A DNA stretch of 28,275 bases from Succinatimonas hippei (GCA_004557545.1 SFGV01000023.1:1-28275); one strand, 5' to 3'. Positions 15,419 through 22,622 are shown, numbered from the stretch's first letter. Notes: generated from the letters alone by a model not told the origin. Made by a program: numbers and translations.

Positions 15419-16033
15419 TCAAACTTTAATGGCTGAATATTTTTCGTGCAAGTTTAGCACGGCGTCGCGTATTTCATTAAGGCTTAGCTTATCAGTTTCA
15501 ATGAGATCGTCTGCTCCTTTACGTCTGACCTCGCGGCTTACCTGAGATCTGAGGATGCCGCGCGCGGTATCCTCAGGGGACCCGTCACGCTCCATAAGGC
15601 GCTTGAGCTGAGTCTGCTCGGAGCAGTCGGCTACCAGTACCCGGTCGGCGTAATCGCGGTTTTTGGATTCAAAGAAAAGCGGCACGGCCAGGATCACGTA
15701 GCGCCCCGGGGCGCTTTGCGCCCTGCAAAGAGCCTCACCCATGATGGCGGGGTGGGTTATCGAGTTTAATTTCTCAAGCTTTGATTTGTCATGAAAAACA
15801 ATCTCGCGAACCCTCCGGCGCAAAAGGCTGCCGTCAGGCGCTATGACCTCATTTCCAAGCGCTCTGGCTATAGCTTTCAGCATGGGACTTCCCGGCTGTG
15901 AAAGCTCGCGCGAGATCACGTCGGTGTCTATGACCGTAGTACCGAGCGCTTTGAAATCATCGGAGATCACGGTCTTGCCGCAGGCGATGCCCCCCGTGAG
16001 AACCACTCTTAAAGGACCCGGGATCCTTTGCAT
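15419..16033 (-). CDS. coaE: Dephospho-CoA kinase
   Basis: CoaE phosphorylates the ribose 3'-hydroxyl of dephospho-CoA, the last step of coenzyme A synthesis. The P-loop is GGIACGKT (residues 14-21), followed by VIDTDVISRELSQPG, where the DTD is the family's substrate-binding acidic motif. ITHPAIMGE and VPLFFESK are the usual lid and CoA-domain blocks. At 204 residues it is of normal length. It opens the minus-strand cluster coaE-zapD-(gap)-yacG-lptD-surA-rsmA-rsmC and diverges from the lipoprotein-xerD unit, sharing a 119-bp upstream region with it. Confidence 0.95.
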   Translation of the reverse strand: MQRIPGPLRVVLTGGIACGKTVISDDFKALGTTVIDTDVISRELSQPGSPMLKAIARALGNEVIAPDGSLLRRRVREIVFHDKSKLEKLNSITHPAIMGEALCRAQSAPGRYVILAVPLFFESKNRDYADRVLVADCSEQTQLKRLMERDGSPEDTARGILRSQVSREVRRKGADDLIETDKLSLNEIRDAVLNLHEKYSAIKV

Positions 16034-16077
16034 GAAGACTCCTTGTTTGAGCGCAGACGTGAGATGAAAGTTATTTT

Positions 16078-16099
16078 TTTTACGTGTTATTGCGTAAAA
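16078..16099 (+). promoter_or_regulatory. Candidate operator/promoter of the lipoprotein-xerD unit
   Basis: The sequence TTTTACG-N4-ATTGCGTA-AAA is an imperfect palindrome (TTTACG / CGTAAA). It ends in TAAAAT, a possible -10 with a 17-bp spacer but no clear -35. A near-identical copy stands upstream of amiE on the minus strand (26166-26187). Transcription from here would give a leader of about 45-50 nt before the lipoprotein ATG. Confidence 0.4.
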
Positions 16100-16152
16100 T
16101 TGGTTGTCATGGGCATGATTGTAATGCTCCTTTTACGAAAGGGCGGTGTCTG

Positions 16153-16647
16153 ATGAAAAATTCGATTTTAAATGTAATAAAGTGCGCGGTGCTTATCGTG
16201 CCGGCGGTACTGCTTTCAGGCTGCAACGGCTCAAGCCAGGCCGATGATGACGCGCCCGAGGCGGTTAACGGCGCTCCCATTTACCTGCGCGGCGATATGA
16301 ATGACTACGGGGTCTCGGGCAATTTCAGATTAAGAAAGAATGAGGCCGGGCTATGCACCGAGGCCGCGCTGCGCGCCGAGTGGTCACCATACCATTTCAA
16401 ATTCGCCGATGAGAAATGGAGCAAGGGCACGAATTTTGGCTATATGGATCCTCCGGGGACCATACATGATGGTCAGGGTCCCGTAATGCTAAACCCCAAC
16501 TCTAAGTTTGAGGATCTCACGCTGGATGTGGACAAGGACGGAATATACCGTTTCTGCCTTTTAAAGCAGAATGACTCTTACTTCGCCGGCGTGATGTTCG
16601 TAAGAGAGGGCGATGAGAAATCATTAAGCGAGACCTCGTCAAAGTAG
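16153..16647 (+). CDS. Lipoprotein with a carbohydrate-binding-like beta domain
   Basis: The first 24 residues form a lipoprotein signal: MKNSILNVIK, a hydrophobic core, then lipobox LLSGC with Cys24 lipidated. An acidic linker (QADDDAPEA) follows. Residues 43-150 contain IYLRGDMNDYG, HFKFADEKW and NFGY, the pattern of the small immunoglobulin-like domains on bacterial amylases and pullulanases that contact starch (xLRGxMNxWG ... YxFKxADxxW). This suggests a surface alpha-glucan-binding or sensing lipoprotein, but the assignment is by motif only and no enzyme domain is attached. The frame is open 23 codons further upstream (TTG at 16084), but the lipobox and GGGCGGTG before the ATG at 16153 fix this start. 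164 residues. Its TAG stop shares its G with the xerD GTG start. Confidence 0.8.
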   Translation: MKNSILNVIKCAVLIVPAVLLSGCNGSSQADDDAPEAVNGAPIYLRGDMNDYGVSGNFRLRKNEAGLCTEAALRAEWSPYHFKFADEKWSKGTNFGYMDPPGTIHDGQGPVMLNPNSKFEDLTLDVDKDGIYRFCLLKQNDSYFAGVMFVREGDEKSLSETSSK

Positions 16648-17573
16648 TGGACAATCGCGATAGAGCGGTTAAAGGCGCTGATCTTAAGGCTGTCATCACG
16701 GGCTTTGGCGACAGCCTTCTGCTCGAGCAGGGGCTTAGCGCGTCCACGGTTTCATCCTACAGCTCGGACGTTAAGCTTTTTCTTGAGTACGTATCGTCAA
16801 GACACAAGAGTGAGCGTGACTTTAACTCTGATGATATAAGCGCCTATCTTATAGACGGGGGCGACAGCGCCCCCGGATCGGCGGCGAGATTCCTGTGCTC
16901 GCTGCGCGCTTTCTGCTCATACTTAAAGCGTGAGCGCGTGAGATCAGATGATCCATGCGATAAGATCACCAACCCCAGCATTGTAAGGGCGCTTCCTACG
17001 GTTATGAGCGAGGAGTGCGTCGACGCTTTTTTAAATGCCCCGGATCTCTCAACCTACGCGGGGATGCGTGACAAGGCGATGCTTGAGACGGTCTACGGCT
17101 GCGGGCTTCGCGTAAGCGAGCTTGTCGCTCTTCGTTTTGACAGTCTTAACCTAACCGATGGTTTTGTGATCATAAGGGGTAAGGGCGGAAAGGAGCGACT
17201 GGTGCCATTGGGGGAGAACGCCTGCTACTGGATAGAAACCTATGTGACGAGCGCGCGCTCGCAAAAGGATCCTGACAACAGCTCCCAGTTTGTGTTTTTG
17301 TCCTCAAAATCGTCAAAAGGTCCAAAGCCCATGACCAGAATAGCCTTCTGGTACCGGGTAAAGGCCTATTCAAAGGAGCTTGGCATAACGTCGGACATTA
17401 CCCCGCATACCTTCCGCCACGCCTTCGCGACGCACCTTTTAAATCATGACGCTGATCTGAGGACGGTGCAGATGCTTTTGGGACACTCAAGCCTTACCAC
17501 AACCCAGATCTATACTCATGTGGCGACGCGCAGACTGCATGAGATCTATGACAAGACTCATCCGAGGGCCTGA
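16647..17573 (+). CDS. xerD: Site-specific tyrosine recombinase XerD
   Basis: With XerC at dif, XerD resolves chromosome dimers under FtsK control. All catalytic residues are present: Arg155 (GLRVSEL), Lys179 (GKGGKER), His254 and Arg257 (HTFRH), His280 (LLGHSS) and Tyr289 (TQIYTH). The C-terminus HATHLLNH-like block and the final HPRA match XerD better than XerC. At 308 residues it is slightly longer than E. coli XerD (298). The start is a GTG overlapping the lipoprotein stop (TAGTG), with no strong ribosome binding site, so translation probably depends on coupling. The E. coli partners dsbC and recJ are absent; a pseudokinase-like gene follows after 2 bp. Confidence 0.93.
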   Translation: MDNRDRAVKGADLKAVITGFGDSLLLEQGLSASTVSSYSSDVKLFLEYVSSRHKSERDFNSDDISAYLIDGGDSAPGSAARFLCSLRAFCSYLKRERVRSDDPCDKITNPSIVRALPTVMSEECVDAFLNAPDLSTYAGMRDKAMLETVYGCGLRVSELVALRFDSLNLTDGFVIIRGKGGKERLVPLGENACYWIETYVTSARSQKDPDNSSQFVFLSSKSSKGPKPMTRIAFWYRVKAYSKELGITSDITPHTFRHAFATHLLNHDADLRTVQMLLGHSSLTTTQIYTHVATRRLHEIYDKTHPRA

Positions 17574-17575
17574 GC

Positions 17576-18487
17576 ATGCGCCTTGATTACCGTGAGATCT
17601 TCACCACAAGAAGCGGTCTGTCCTACCTTGAGCTCAAAAGCCCGGGCGGAAGCCTGCTTTGCGTGCAGGGACCCATGTACTGCAGAGGAAGAATCAAAAA
17701 GGCCTTCGAATCGGCAAAGGCCATGGAGCGCGCCTGCCCCGACAACGCGTTCTCCCCGCTCTCCTTTGGAATAAAGGAGAGCACGGTAAGCTCGGTTTAT
17801 GAAGGACAGTGCGGCGGGAGCCTTAAGTTTTTCCTCTCTCATGTCACGCCTCCGCTGCAATACGCCTGCGGCAGAAAGATCGGCAGGGCGCTTAAGGCAA
17901 TACACGATCTGCCGCTTGATGAAAAGGAGCAAAGCCACGCCGACAAAAGGCAGGGGCGCTTTATGGAGCGTATTGCCACCTACGTGGCCTCACTTCCGCA
18001 CTTTAAAGGCGATCAGGCGGCGATGGACGCCATCTCAAACCGCTATGACAACTTTGAGTGCTTCAGGAGGGTAATGCGCTATGGCCAGCTGCGTGCCGAT
18101 CGGATCATGGTGCGCGGGGACTCATCAGTTGCCCTGCTTCCCTCGCCATCATTCGGACCAGGCGACGCCTGTGAGGATTTCGCGCTGATGGAGCTTGATT
18201 TCGCGGGGCTTTATCCTGCCTGCTGCGCCGGGATAATTGACGGGTATTTTCAGGGAGCGACGCCTCCGGCGCGCTTTTGGGTTAATTTCGCGATGCACAG
18301 TGCCGTTTACTCGCTCTGGCGCTGCGGCACACTGGCAAAGGAGAGCAGAAAGGCCTTTTTAATAATGCAGTCAGAATGCGCGAGGATAAGCTCGGATTTT
18401 GACTCCTTTAAAAGGCCTTATCCTTCATGGTATTCAAACCCCGAGGTCAGAAGGGCAAAGGACACCGCCATCATAAAGGCGCTCTGA
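17576..18487 (+). CDS. Aminoglycoside-phosphotransferase-like protein lacking catalytic residues (predicted pseudokinase)
   Basis: The C-terminal half follows the fold pattern of a small-molecule kinase subfamily related to APH: GRKIGRALKAIHDLP (99-113), then the catalytic-loop region, then GPGDACEDFALME (194-206), AGIIDGYFQG (218-227) and FWVNFAMHS. The catalytic loop, normally HGD-x4-N, reads YGQ-x4-R (169-176), so the catalytic Asp is Gln171 and the metal-binding Asn is Arg176. The metal-binding Asp of the next motif (usually IIDFD) is replaced, the region reading LLPSPS (187-192). The frame is intact over 303 residues, so it is not an obvious pseudogene. It starts 2 bp after xerD and is therefore translationally coupled. 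Function unknown: a binding or regulatory pseudokinase is the most economical reading. Confidence 0.75.
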   Translation: MRLDYREIFTTRSGLSYLELKSPGGSLLCVQGPMYCRGRIKKAFESAKAMERACPDNAFSPLSFGIKESTVSSVYEGQCGGSLKFFLSHVTPPLQYACGRKIGRALKAIHDLPLDEKEQSHADKRQGRFMERIATYVASLPHFKGDQAAMDAISNRYDNFECFRRVMRYGQLRADRIMVRGDSSVALLPSPSFGPGDACEDFALMELDFAGLYPACCAGIIDGYFQGATPPARFWVNFAMHSAVYSLWRCGTLAKESRKAFLIMQSECARISSDFDSFKRPYPSWYSNPEVRRAKDTAIIKAL

Positions 18488-18518
18488 GCAGTTGGGGGTA
18501 AGGCCTGACCCCGTGACG

Positions 18519-18545
18519 AAAAAGCCGCGCTTTAAGCGCGGCTTT
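18519..18545. terminator. Terminator between the pseudokinase gene and accC
   Basis: The 10-bp stem AAAGCCGCGC / GCGCGGCTTT (loop TTTAA) ends in five T's on the minus strand, making it the accC terminator. On the plus strand it lacks a T-run. A smaller inverted repeat, GGGGT/ACCCC around AGGCCT, lies just before it (18494-18512). Confidence 0.85.
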
Positions 18546-18564
18546 ATGAGAAATCAGGGAGCTG

Positions 18565-19941
18565 TTACTTTGATTTGACCTCAGCGGTCTTCTCAGACTG
18601 CTCCTCAAGCTTCTTCTCAAGGTAATGAATGCTCGCCCCGCCTCTGATCTCGGCAGGATCAGTGAGCAGATCCTTGTGCAGGGGGATATTGGTCTTTATG
18701 CCCTCAAGCACCAGCTCATCCAGAGCCTCGAGCATGCGCAACCGCGCCAGCTCGCGGGTATCATCATGAACGATGAGCTTGCCCACCAGCGAATCATAGT
18801 AAGGAGGCACCTTGTAGCCCTGATACACATGGCTGTCCCAGCGCACTCCCGGGCCGCCGGGCACATGAAGCCAGCTGATGGTTCCCGGAGACGGTATGAA
18901 GGTCTTGGGATCCTCGGCGTTAATACGGCACTCAAAGGCGTGCCCCTGGATCTTGATGTCAGACTGCTTGACGGAGAGCGTATTGCCTGCGCACACGGAG
19001 ATCATCTCGCGCACGATGTCCACTCCCGTGATCATCTCGGTCACCGGGTGCTCAACCTGAACGCGGGTATTCATTTCGATGAAATAGAACTCGCCGTTCT
19101 CGTAGAGGAACTCAAAGGTTCCCGCTCCGCGGTAGCCGATGTCGACACAGGCCTTGGCGCATCTTGAGCCGATGGTCTTGCGCTGCTCGGCGGTGATGAA
19201 GGGAGCCGGAGCCTCCTCGAGCACCTTCTGGTTGCGTCTCTGCATCGAGCAGTCACGCTCGCCCAGATACACTGCGTGTCCCTGTCCGTCAGAGAGGATC
19301 TGGAACTCGATGTGGCGCGGGTTTTCCAGGAATTTCTCCATGTAAACCGAAGGGTTATTGAAGAACATGTCAGCCTCGCGCTTGGTAAGCGCGATTGACT
19401 GCTCAAGATCCTCTTCCTTACGCACCACTCTCATGCCGCGTCCGCCGCCGCCACCGGCGGCCTTGATGATGATCGGGTAGCCGATCTTGCTGGCAAGCTT
19501 CTTGTTCTCGTTTATGTCATCGCCAAGGGCACCGGCGGATCCCGGAACACAGGGTACTCCGGCCTTCTGCATGGCTTTTTTGGCCGAGACCTTGTCGCCC
19601 ATCAGTCTTATGGTGTCGGCGGTAGGTCCTATAAAGATGAACCCTGATTTCTCCACCATCTCGGCAAAGTCGGCGCTCTCTGAGAGAAAACCGTAGCCCG
19701 GGTGAATGGCGCTGGCGCCGCTTGATTCGGCGGCGGCGATGATCGACGGAATATTGAGATATGAGTCTTTGGGCGCGGGAGGTCCGATGCAGATTGACTC
19801 ATCGGCAAGCTTAACGTGCATAAGATCGCGATCGGCGGTCGAGTGCACCGCGACAGTCGCAAGTCCCAGCTGTCTGCAGGCCCTGAGTACTCTTAAGGCT
19901 ATCTCGCCGCGGTTGGCGATGAGAACTTTCTCAAGCTTCAT
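18565..19941 (-). CDS. accC: Acetyl-CoA carboxylase, biotin carboxylase subunit
   Basis: AccC carboxylates the biotin on AccB with bicarbonate and ATP, the first half-reaction of fatty-acid synthesis. The ATP-grasp enzyme starts MKLEKVLIANRGEIALRVLR. It carries the glycine-rich AAGGGGGRGMRVV lid, the EMNTRVQVEHPVTEM active-site block and the C-terminal GTISWLHVPGGPGVRWDSH. Length 458, against 449 in E. coli; the difference is a charged tail (EEQSEKTAEVKSK). It lies 14 bp after accB, as usual in the accBC operon. prmA, often next in gammaproteobacteria, does not follow: the operon stops at the terminator. Confidence 0.96.
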   Translation of the reverse strand: MKLEKVLIANRGEIALRVLRACRQLGLATVAVHSTADRDLMHVKLADESICIGPPAPKDSYLNIPSIIAAAESSGASAIHPGYGFLSESADFAEMVEKSGFIFIGPTADTIRLMGDKVSAKKAMQKAGVPCVPGSAGALGDDINENKKLASKIGYPIIIKAAGGGGGRGMRVVRKEEDLEQSIALTKREADMFFNNPSVYMEKFLENPRHIEFQILSDGQGHAVYLGERDCSMQRRNQKVLEEAPAPFITAEQRKTIGSRCAKACVDIGYRGAGTFEFLYENGEFYFIEMNTRVQVEHPVTEMITGVDIVREMISVCAGNTLSVKQSDIKIQGHAFECRINAEDPKTFIPSPGTISWLHVPGGPGVRWDSHVYQGYKVPPYYDSLVGKLIVHDDTRELARLRMLEALDELVLEGIKTNIPLHKDLLTDPAEIRGGASIHYLEKKLEEQSEKTAEVKSK

Positions 19942-19955
19942 AAAATGGCCTCTGA

Positions 19956-20444
19956 CTATTCGAACTCGAACAGCGGCTGGTCAAACTCAACGGTAGAGCC
20001 GTTTTCCACCAGCACCTTCTTGATAACGCCGGCGCGGTCTGACTGCACCTGGTTCATCATCTTCATGGCCTCGATGATGCACAGGGTATCGCCTTCCTTG
20101 ACGGCCTTGCCTTCCTCAACAAAAGGAGCGGCGGTCGGGCTTGAGGAGCGGTAGAAGGTACCTACCATCGGAGATTTCATGAGCTTGGATTCATCAGAAG
20201 GCGCTTGGGCCGGGGCGGGTGCCGCGGCGGCAGGAGCGGCGGGAGCCGGCGCCGCGGCCTGCTGGACAGCAGGCATTGCGGCCGGGGCTGAGATCACGGT
20301 CTGAACCGGAGCGGCCACAACCGCGGCTGTGCGATCACGGGTGATCTTAAGCTCCTCATCTCCCTGTTTGAAATTGATCTCTGAAATATCGGACTTAGAC
20401 ACTATCTCGATAAGTCTTGATATTTTGTGAATATCTATCTGCAT
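19956..20444 (-). CDS. accB: Acetyl-CoA carboxylase, biotin carboxyl carrier protein
   Basis: AccB carries the carboxylated biotin between AccC and the AccAD transferase. From the ATG at 20444 it has 162 residues. The N-terminal MQIDIHKISRLIEIVSKSDI matches E. coli AccB. A long Ala/Pro linker spans about 45-83. The biotinyl domain follows, with EAMKM and the biotinylated Lys128, and a thumb-like SSSPTAAPF insertion. The frame is open for 42 more codons upstream, overlapping aroQ, but family alignment begins at this ATG. The ribosome binding site is weak (AGG about 10 bp upstream). The spacing from the aroQ stop is 31 bp. Confidence 0.95.
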   Translation of the reverse strand: MQIDIHKISRLIEIVSKSDISEINFKQGDEELKITRDRTAAVVAAPVQTVISAPAAMPAVQQAAAPAPAAPAAAAPAPAQAPSDESKLMKSPMVGTFYRSSSPTAAPFVEEGKAVKEGDTLCIIEAMKMMNQVQSDRAGVIKKVLVENGSTVEFDQPLFEFE

Positions 20445-20475
20445 AGTAGTACCTGATTTGATAGTAAATTCTTTG

Positions 20476-20925
20476 TCAGCGTCCCTGACGGAGCACCTGC
20501 ACGGCGTTTTCAAGCGCGTACAGGTAACCTCTGGTTCCAAAGCCGCATATGACACCCAGCGCCTTGTCACTTAAAAAGGAGTGGTGTCTGAATTCCTCAC
20601 GGGCATGGACGTTTGAAATGTGGATCTCATAAAAGGGAATGGATACACCCGAAAGCGCGTCGCGTATGGCCACACTGGTATGGGTATACGCTCCGGCGTT
20701 TAGCAGGATGAAATCGGTGTTTCCCCGGGCGTTCTGAATGCAGTCCACAATCGCGCCTTCATGGTTTGACTGAAAGAACGAGATCCTGACATCAAGTTCC
20801 TCTGCGCGCTTTTTGAGCATGCTCTGAACGTCAGCGAGGGTTTCGTGACCGTAGATCCCGGGTTCTCTGGTACCAAGCAAATTGAGATTTGGCCCGTTGA
20901 TCACCAGAATTGAAAGAGTCCGCAA
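20476..20925 (-). CDS. aroQ: 3-dehydroquinate dehydratase, type II
   Basis: AroQ dehydrates 3-dehydroquinate to 3-dehydroshikimate in the shikimate pathway. The 149 residues show all type II hallmarks: INGPNLNLLGTREPGIYG (9-26) with catalytic Arg20 and Tyr25, FFQSNHEGAIVD, NAGAYTHTSVAIRDAL with the catalytic-site His, and EIHISNVHAREEFRHHS. The start is a TTG at 20925. GAGG lies 7 bp before it and no ATG is available in frame before the conserved region, so the TTG is well supported. It leads aroQ-accB-accC, a common gammaproteobacterial operon. Confidence 0.94.
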   Translation of the reverse strand: MRTLSILVINGPNLNLLGTREPGIYGHETLADVQSMLKKRAEELDVRISFFQSNHEGAIVDCIQNARGNTDFILLNAGAYTHTSVAIRDALSGVSIPFYEIHISNVHAREEFRHHSFLSDKALGVICGFGTRGYLYALENAVQVLRQGR

Positions 20926-20963
20926 ATGAGAGCCTCTTGTCTAAAAAAAAAGGGAGCTGTGGC

Positions 20964-21167
20964 GATACCGGGGACATAAAATTCCGAAACGACACAGTAT
21001 TGAATTTTTGCAATTTTAAGACATTTTGGGCATAAAACAAGAAAAAATGGGCTCCAGTTGCCCAAAAATGGGAGAAAAACGGGGTTTTACGCCTTTTTAT
21101 ACGGGTTCGTCATAAAAGAAAAAATCCTGTCAGACCGTTTTGGGGCGTACAGAAGATACCGGGGACA
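20964..21167. repeat. Exact 13-bp direct repeat GATACCGGGGACA, two copies
   Basis: Copies lie at 20964-20976 and 21155-21167, 191 bp apart, both within the same intergenic gap. An inverted relative (AGGGACAGATTT on the minus strand) touches the stop of the neighbouring gene at 21229-21240. The block looks like the remnant of a small repeat element. Confidence 0.6.
21013..21040 (-). promoter_or_regulatory. Possible promoter of aroQ-accB-accC
   Basis: On the minus strand TTGTTT (21040-21035) and TAAAAT (21018-21013) are 16 bp apart. The leader would be about 80 nt and would include one GATACCGGGGACA copy. A short inverted repeat TGGGC/GCCCA (about 21048-21064) lies directly upstream. Confidence 0.35.
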
Positions 21168-21178
21168 GGATCCCTTTC

Positions 21179-21210
21179 AAAAACGCAAGAAGGCGGCCTG
21201 GGGCCGCCTT
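21179..21210 (-). terminator. Terminator of the PotD/PotF-like gene
   Basis: The 9-bp stem AAGGCGGCC / GGCCGCCTT (loop of 3) is followed on the minus strand, after six bases, by five T's. It begins about 30 bp after the stop codon. Confidence 0.75.
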
Positions 21211-21239
21211 AATCGAGGGAAGTAAACCAAATCTGTCCC

Positions 21240-22358
21240 TTATCTTGATCTCTTGGCTTCAACGAGCAGATCATGAGCCTTGTCATAGTCAGGGACTATG
21301 TCATAGGCGCGTGAGCGTGCCATCTCTTCCTCAAGGGTGTCAAACTGAATGGCGTCAAGCTCGTCTTTGGTAAAGAGCTTTAAGCAGTCAGGGTTGCCCA
21401 TCTGGGCCACCGGATTGAAGGTGCCCTCGGCAAAGGCGACGGTATGGGCTATCTCAGGGTTCTGCACCCACTTTAAGAATTCAGTGGCAAGCGGGCTTGG
21501 ATCAGGGTTGTTTACAAGAGAGGTGATCTCAACCCACATCAGGGCTCCCTTTAAAGGAGAAATCGCCAGCACGTTGTCATTGCCATCGGCGCGCGCGAGG
21601 GACGCGGTATAAGTGCCGCCTGAGAGGTAGCATGAGATCTCGCCGCTTACTAAGGCCTGGTTTAAGGTCGCGATGTCGGTGACCATCCTGGCCTTCCGGA
21701 AGATGCGTTTGGCGGTCTCGCCGAATTTCTGCAACTCCTCGGCGGAGTGCTCCTTGTATGGATCGATGCCAGCGATCATGAAGACATCGGCGACATTCCA
21801 GTCATCGCTCTCCTGAATACCGTATTTGCCATCAAGCGAGTTGTCAGCCCACAGCTTCCAGCCCTGCTCCTCGGCGGTCTTCTTTGAGATCTTGTCGGTA
21901 TTGACCACAAATGAGAAGGGGCCGAATCTCTGCGCCATGCCCAAAAGATCCTTGCCATCATCGCTCATGGCCCATTTGTAAGGCGGCTTGAAGTCAGGGA
22001 GCATCTTTTCGAAGTAAGGCTCAAACACCTTGCGGTCAAGCGGTTTTATCAGGTGCTCGGGGTAGAGCATTTTGCGCGCCCATGGGTTGTTTACATTTAT
22101 AAGATCCCACACCCTGGTTTCGCCGGCTCTCAGCTTGTTGACCATGGTCGGATCATTGGTAGCGGATTCTGCCTTTACCTCAGCACCGGTGAGCTTGCGG
22201 TAAGGATCAAGAACCTCTGCCGAGTTGTAGCCTTCCCAGCACAGGATGTTCAGCTCCTTGTCCCTTACGGCAAGCGCGCTCTTTGAATATGGAACAGAAG
22301 CCGCGACTGCTCCTGCTCCCAGCATTTTGAGAAGTGAACGGCGGGTTAAATCTGTCAT
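21240..22358 (-). CDS. Tat-exported PotD/PotF-like solute-binding protein
   Basis: This looks like the periplasmic receptor of a spermidine/putrescine-type ABC importer. From the ATG at 22358 it has 372 residues. GGGAG lies 8 bp upstream, and the N-terminus is then MTDLTRRSLLKMLGAGAVAA, a twin-arginine signal (TRRSLLK) with probable cleavage after SALA at residue 30; the frame is open 24 codons further upstream but that part is implausible. The mature start ELNILCWEGYNSAEVLDPY matches PotD-type proteins, as do INVNNPWARKM, FVVNTDKI and LSGGTY. Tat rather than Sec export suggests folding before export. No ATPase or permease genes are adjacent, so it is an orphan receptor here and its ligand is open. 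It diverges from the SDR gene. Confidence 0.85.
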   Translation of the reverse strand: MTDLTRRSLLKMLGAGAVAASVPYSKSALAVRDKELNILCWEGYNSAEVLDPYRKLTGAEVKAESATNDPTMVNKLRAGETRVWDLINVNNPWARKMLYPEHLIKPLDRKVFEPYFEKMLPDFKPPYKWAMSDDGKDLLGMAQRFGPFSFVVNTDKISKKTAEEQGWKLWADNSLDGKYGIQESDDWNVADVFMIAGIDPYKEHSAEELQKFGETAKRIFRKARMVTDIATLNQALVSGEISCYLSGGTYTASLARADGNDNVLAISPLKGALMWVEITSLVNNPDPSPLATEFLKWVQNPEIAHTVAFAEGTFNPVAQMGNPDCLKLFTKDELDAIQFDTLEEEMARSRAYDIVPDYDKAHDLLVEAKRSR

Positions 22359-22389
22359 TTTCTGATCTCCCAAATTATACGGTGCCATG

Positions 22390-22490
22390 ATGTTGCAAAC
22401 GCACCAGAAAAATCTGTGTATTGACTGCACATGGTCAAAATACTACTTTTAATGTTGTTGTAACAACAAAACATTTGTGAGATGCAACAT
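22390..22490. promoter_or_regulatory. Palindrome and ATGTTGCA motifs between the divergent binding-protein and SDR genes
   Basis: TTGTTGT-A-ACAACAA (22455-22469) is a perfect 15-bp palindrome. ATGTTGCAA (22390-22398) and its inverted form ATGCAACAT (22482-22490) flank it, and a third copy (TTGCAACAT, 23522-23530) lies after the SDR gene. The arrangement suggests one regulator controlling both divergent genes. No match to a known operator is claimed. Confidence 0.45.
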
Positions 22491-22622
22491 ATGCGGACAT
22501 AGCCCCAAAATCTTTAAAAAATCCGACTGAATCAGAAAGGTTTTTTATAAGACTGACCCAATTTGGACAACTGTTACCGCCTTGGTGCATTGAAGTTCCA
22601 CCACATGAAAGGAGATTGAGCC

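Larger units (their letters stand above)
20926..21239. other. 314-bp AT-rich gap between aroQ and the binding-protein gene
   Basis: No gene was found. It contains a possible aroQ promoter (21013-21040, minus), two exact copies of the 13-mer GATACCGGGGACA (20964-20976 and 21155-21167), a related inverted GGGACAGATTTGG at the binding-protein stop (plus-strand 21227-21239), and the terminator of that gene (21179-21210). The GGGGACAG-type tags recall sequences found around REP-associated or IS200-like transposase genes, but no transposase is present. Confidence 0.55.

Noticed and set aside
16647..17573. Tyrosine recombinase as the integrase of an island or phage
   Set aside because: Length, catalytic set and C-terminal HPRA fit housekeeping XerD, and no attachment-site repeats or phage genes flank it.
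16647..17573. Calling the recombinase XerC
   Set aside because: The block around HAFATHLLNH-DLRTVQMLLGH and the HPRA ending match XerD more closely.
18625..19167. 180-codon open frame antisense to accC
   Set aside because: It mirrors the conserved accC coding sequence; the His/Leu/Ala-rich product is a typical antisense artefact.
22374..22379. TATAAT on the minus strand as the promoter of the PotD/PotF-like gene
   Set aside because: It lies 16 bp before the ATG, so transcription would start inside the ribosome binding site, and there is no -35 at a usable distance.
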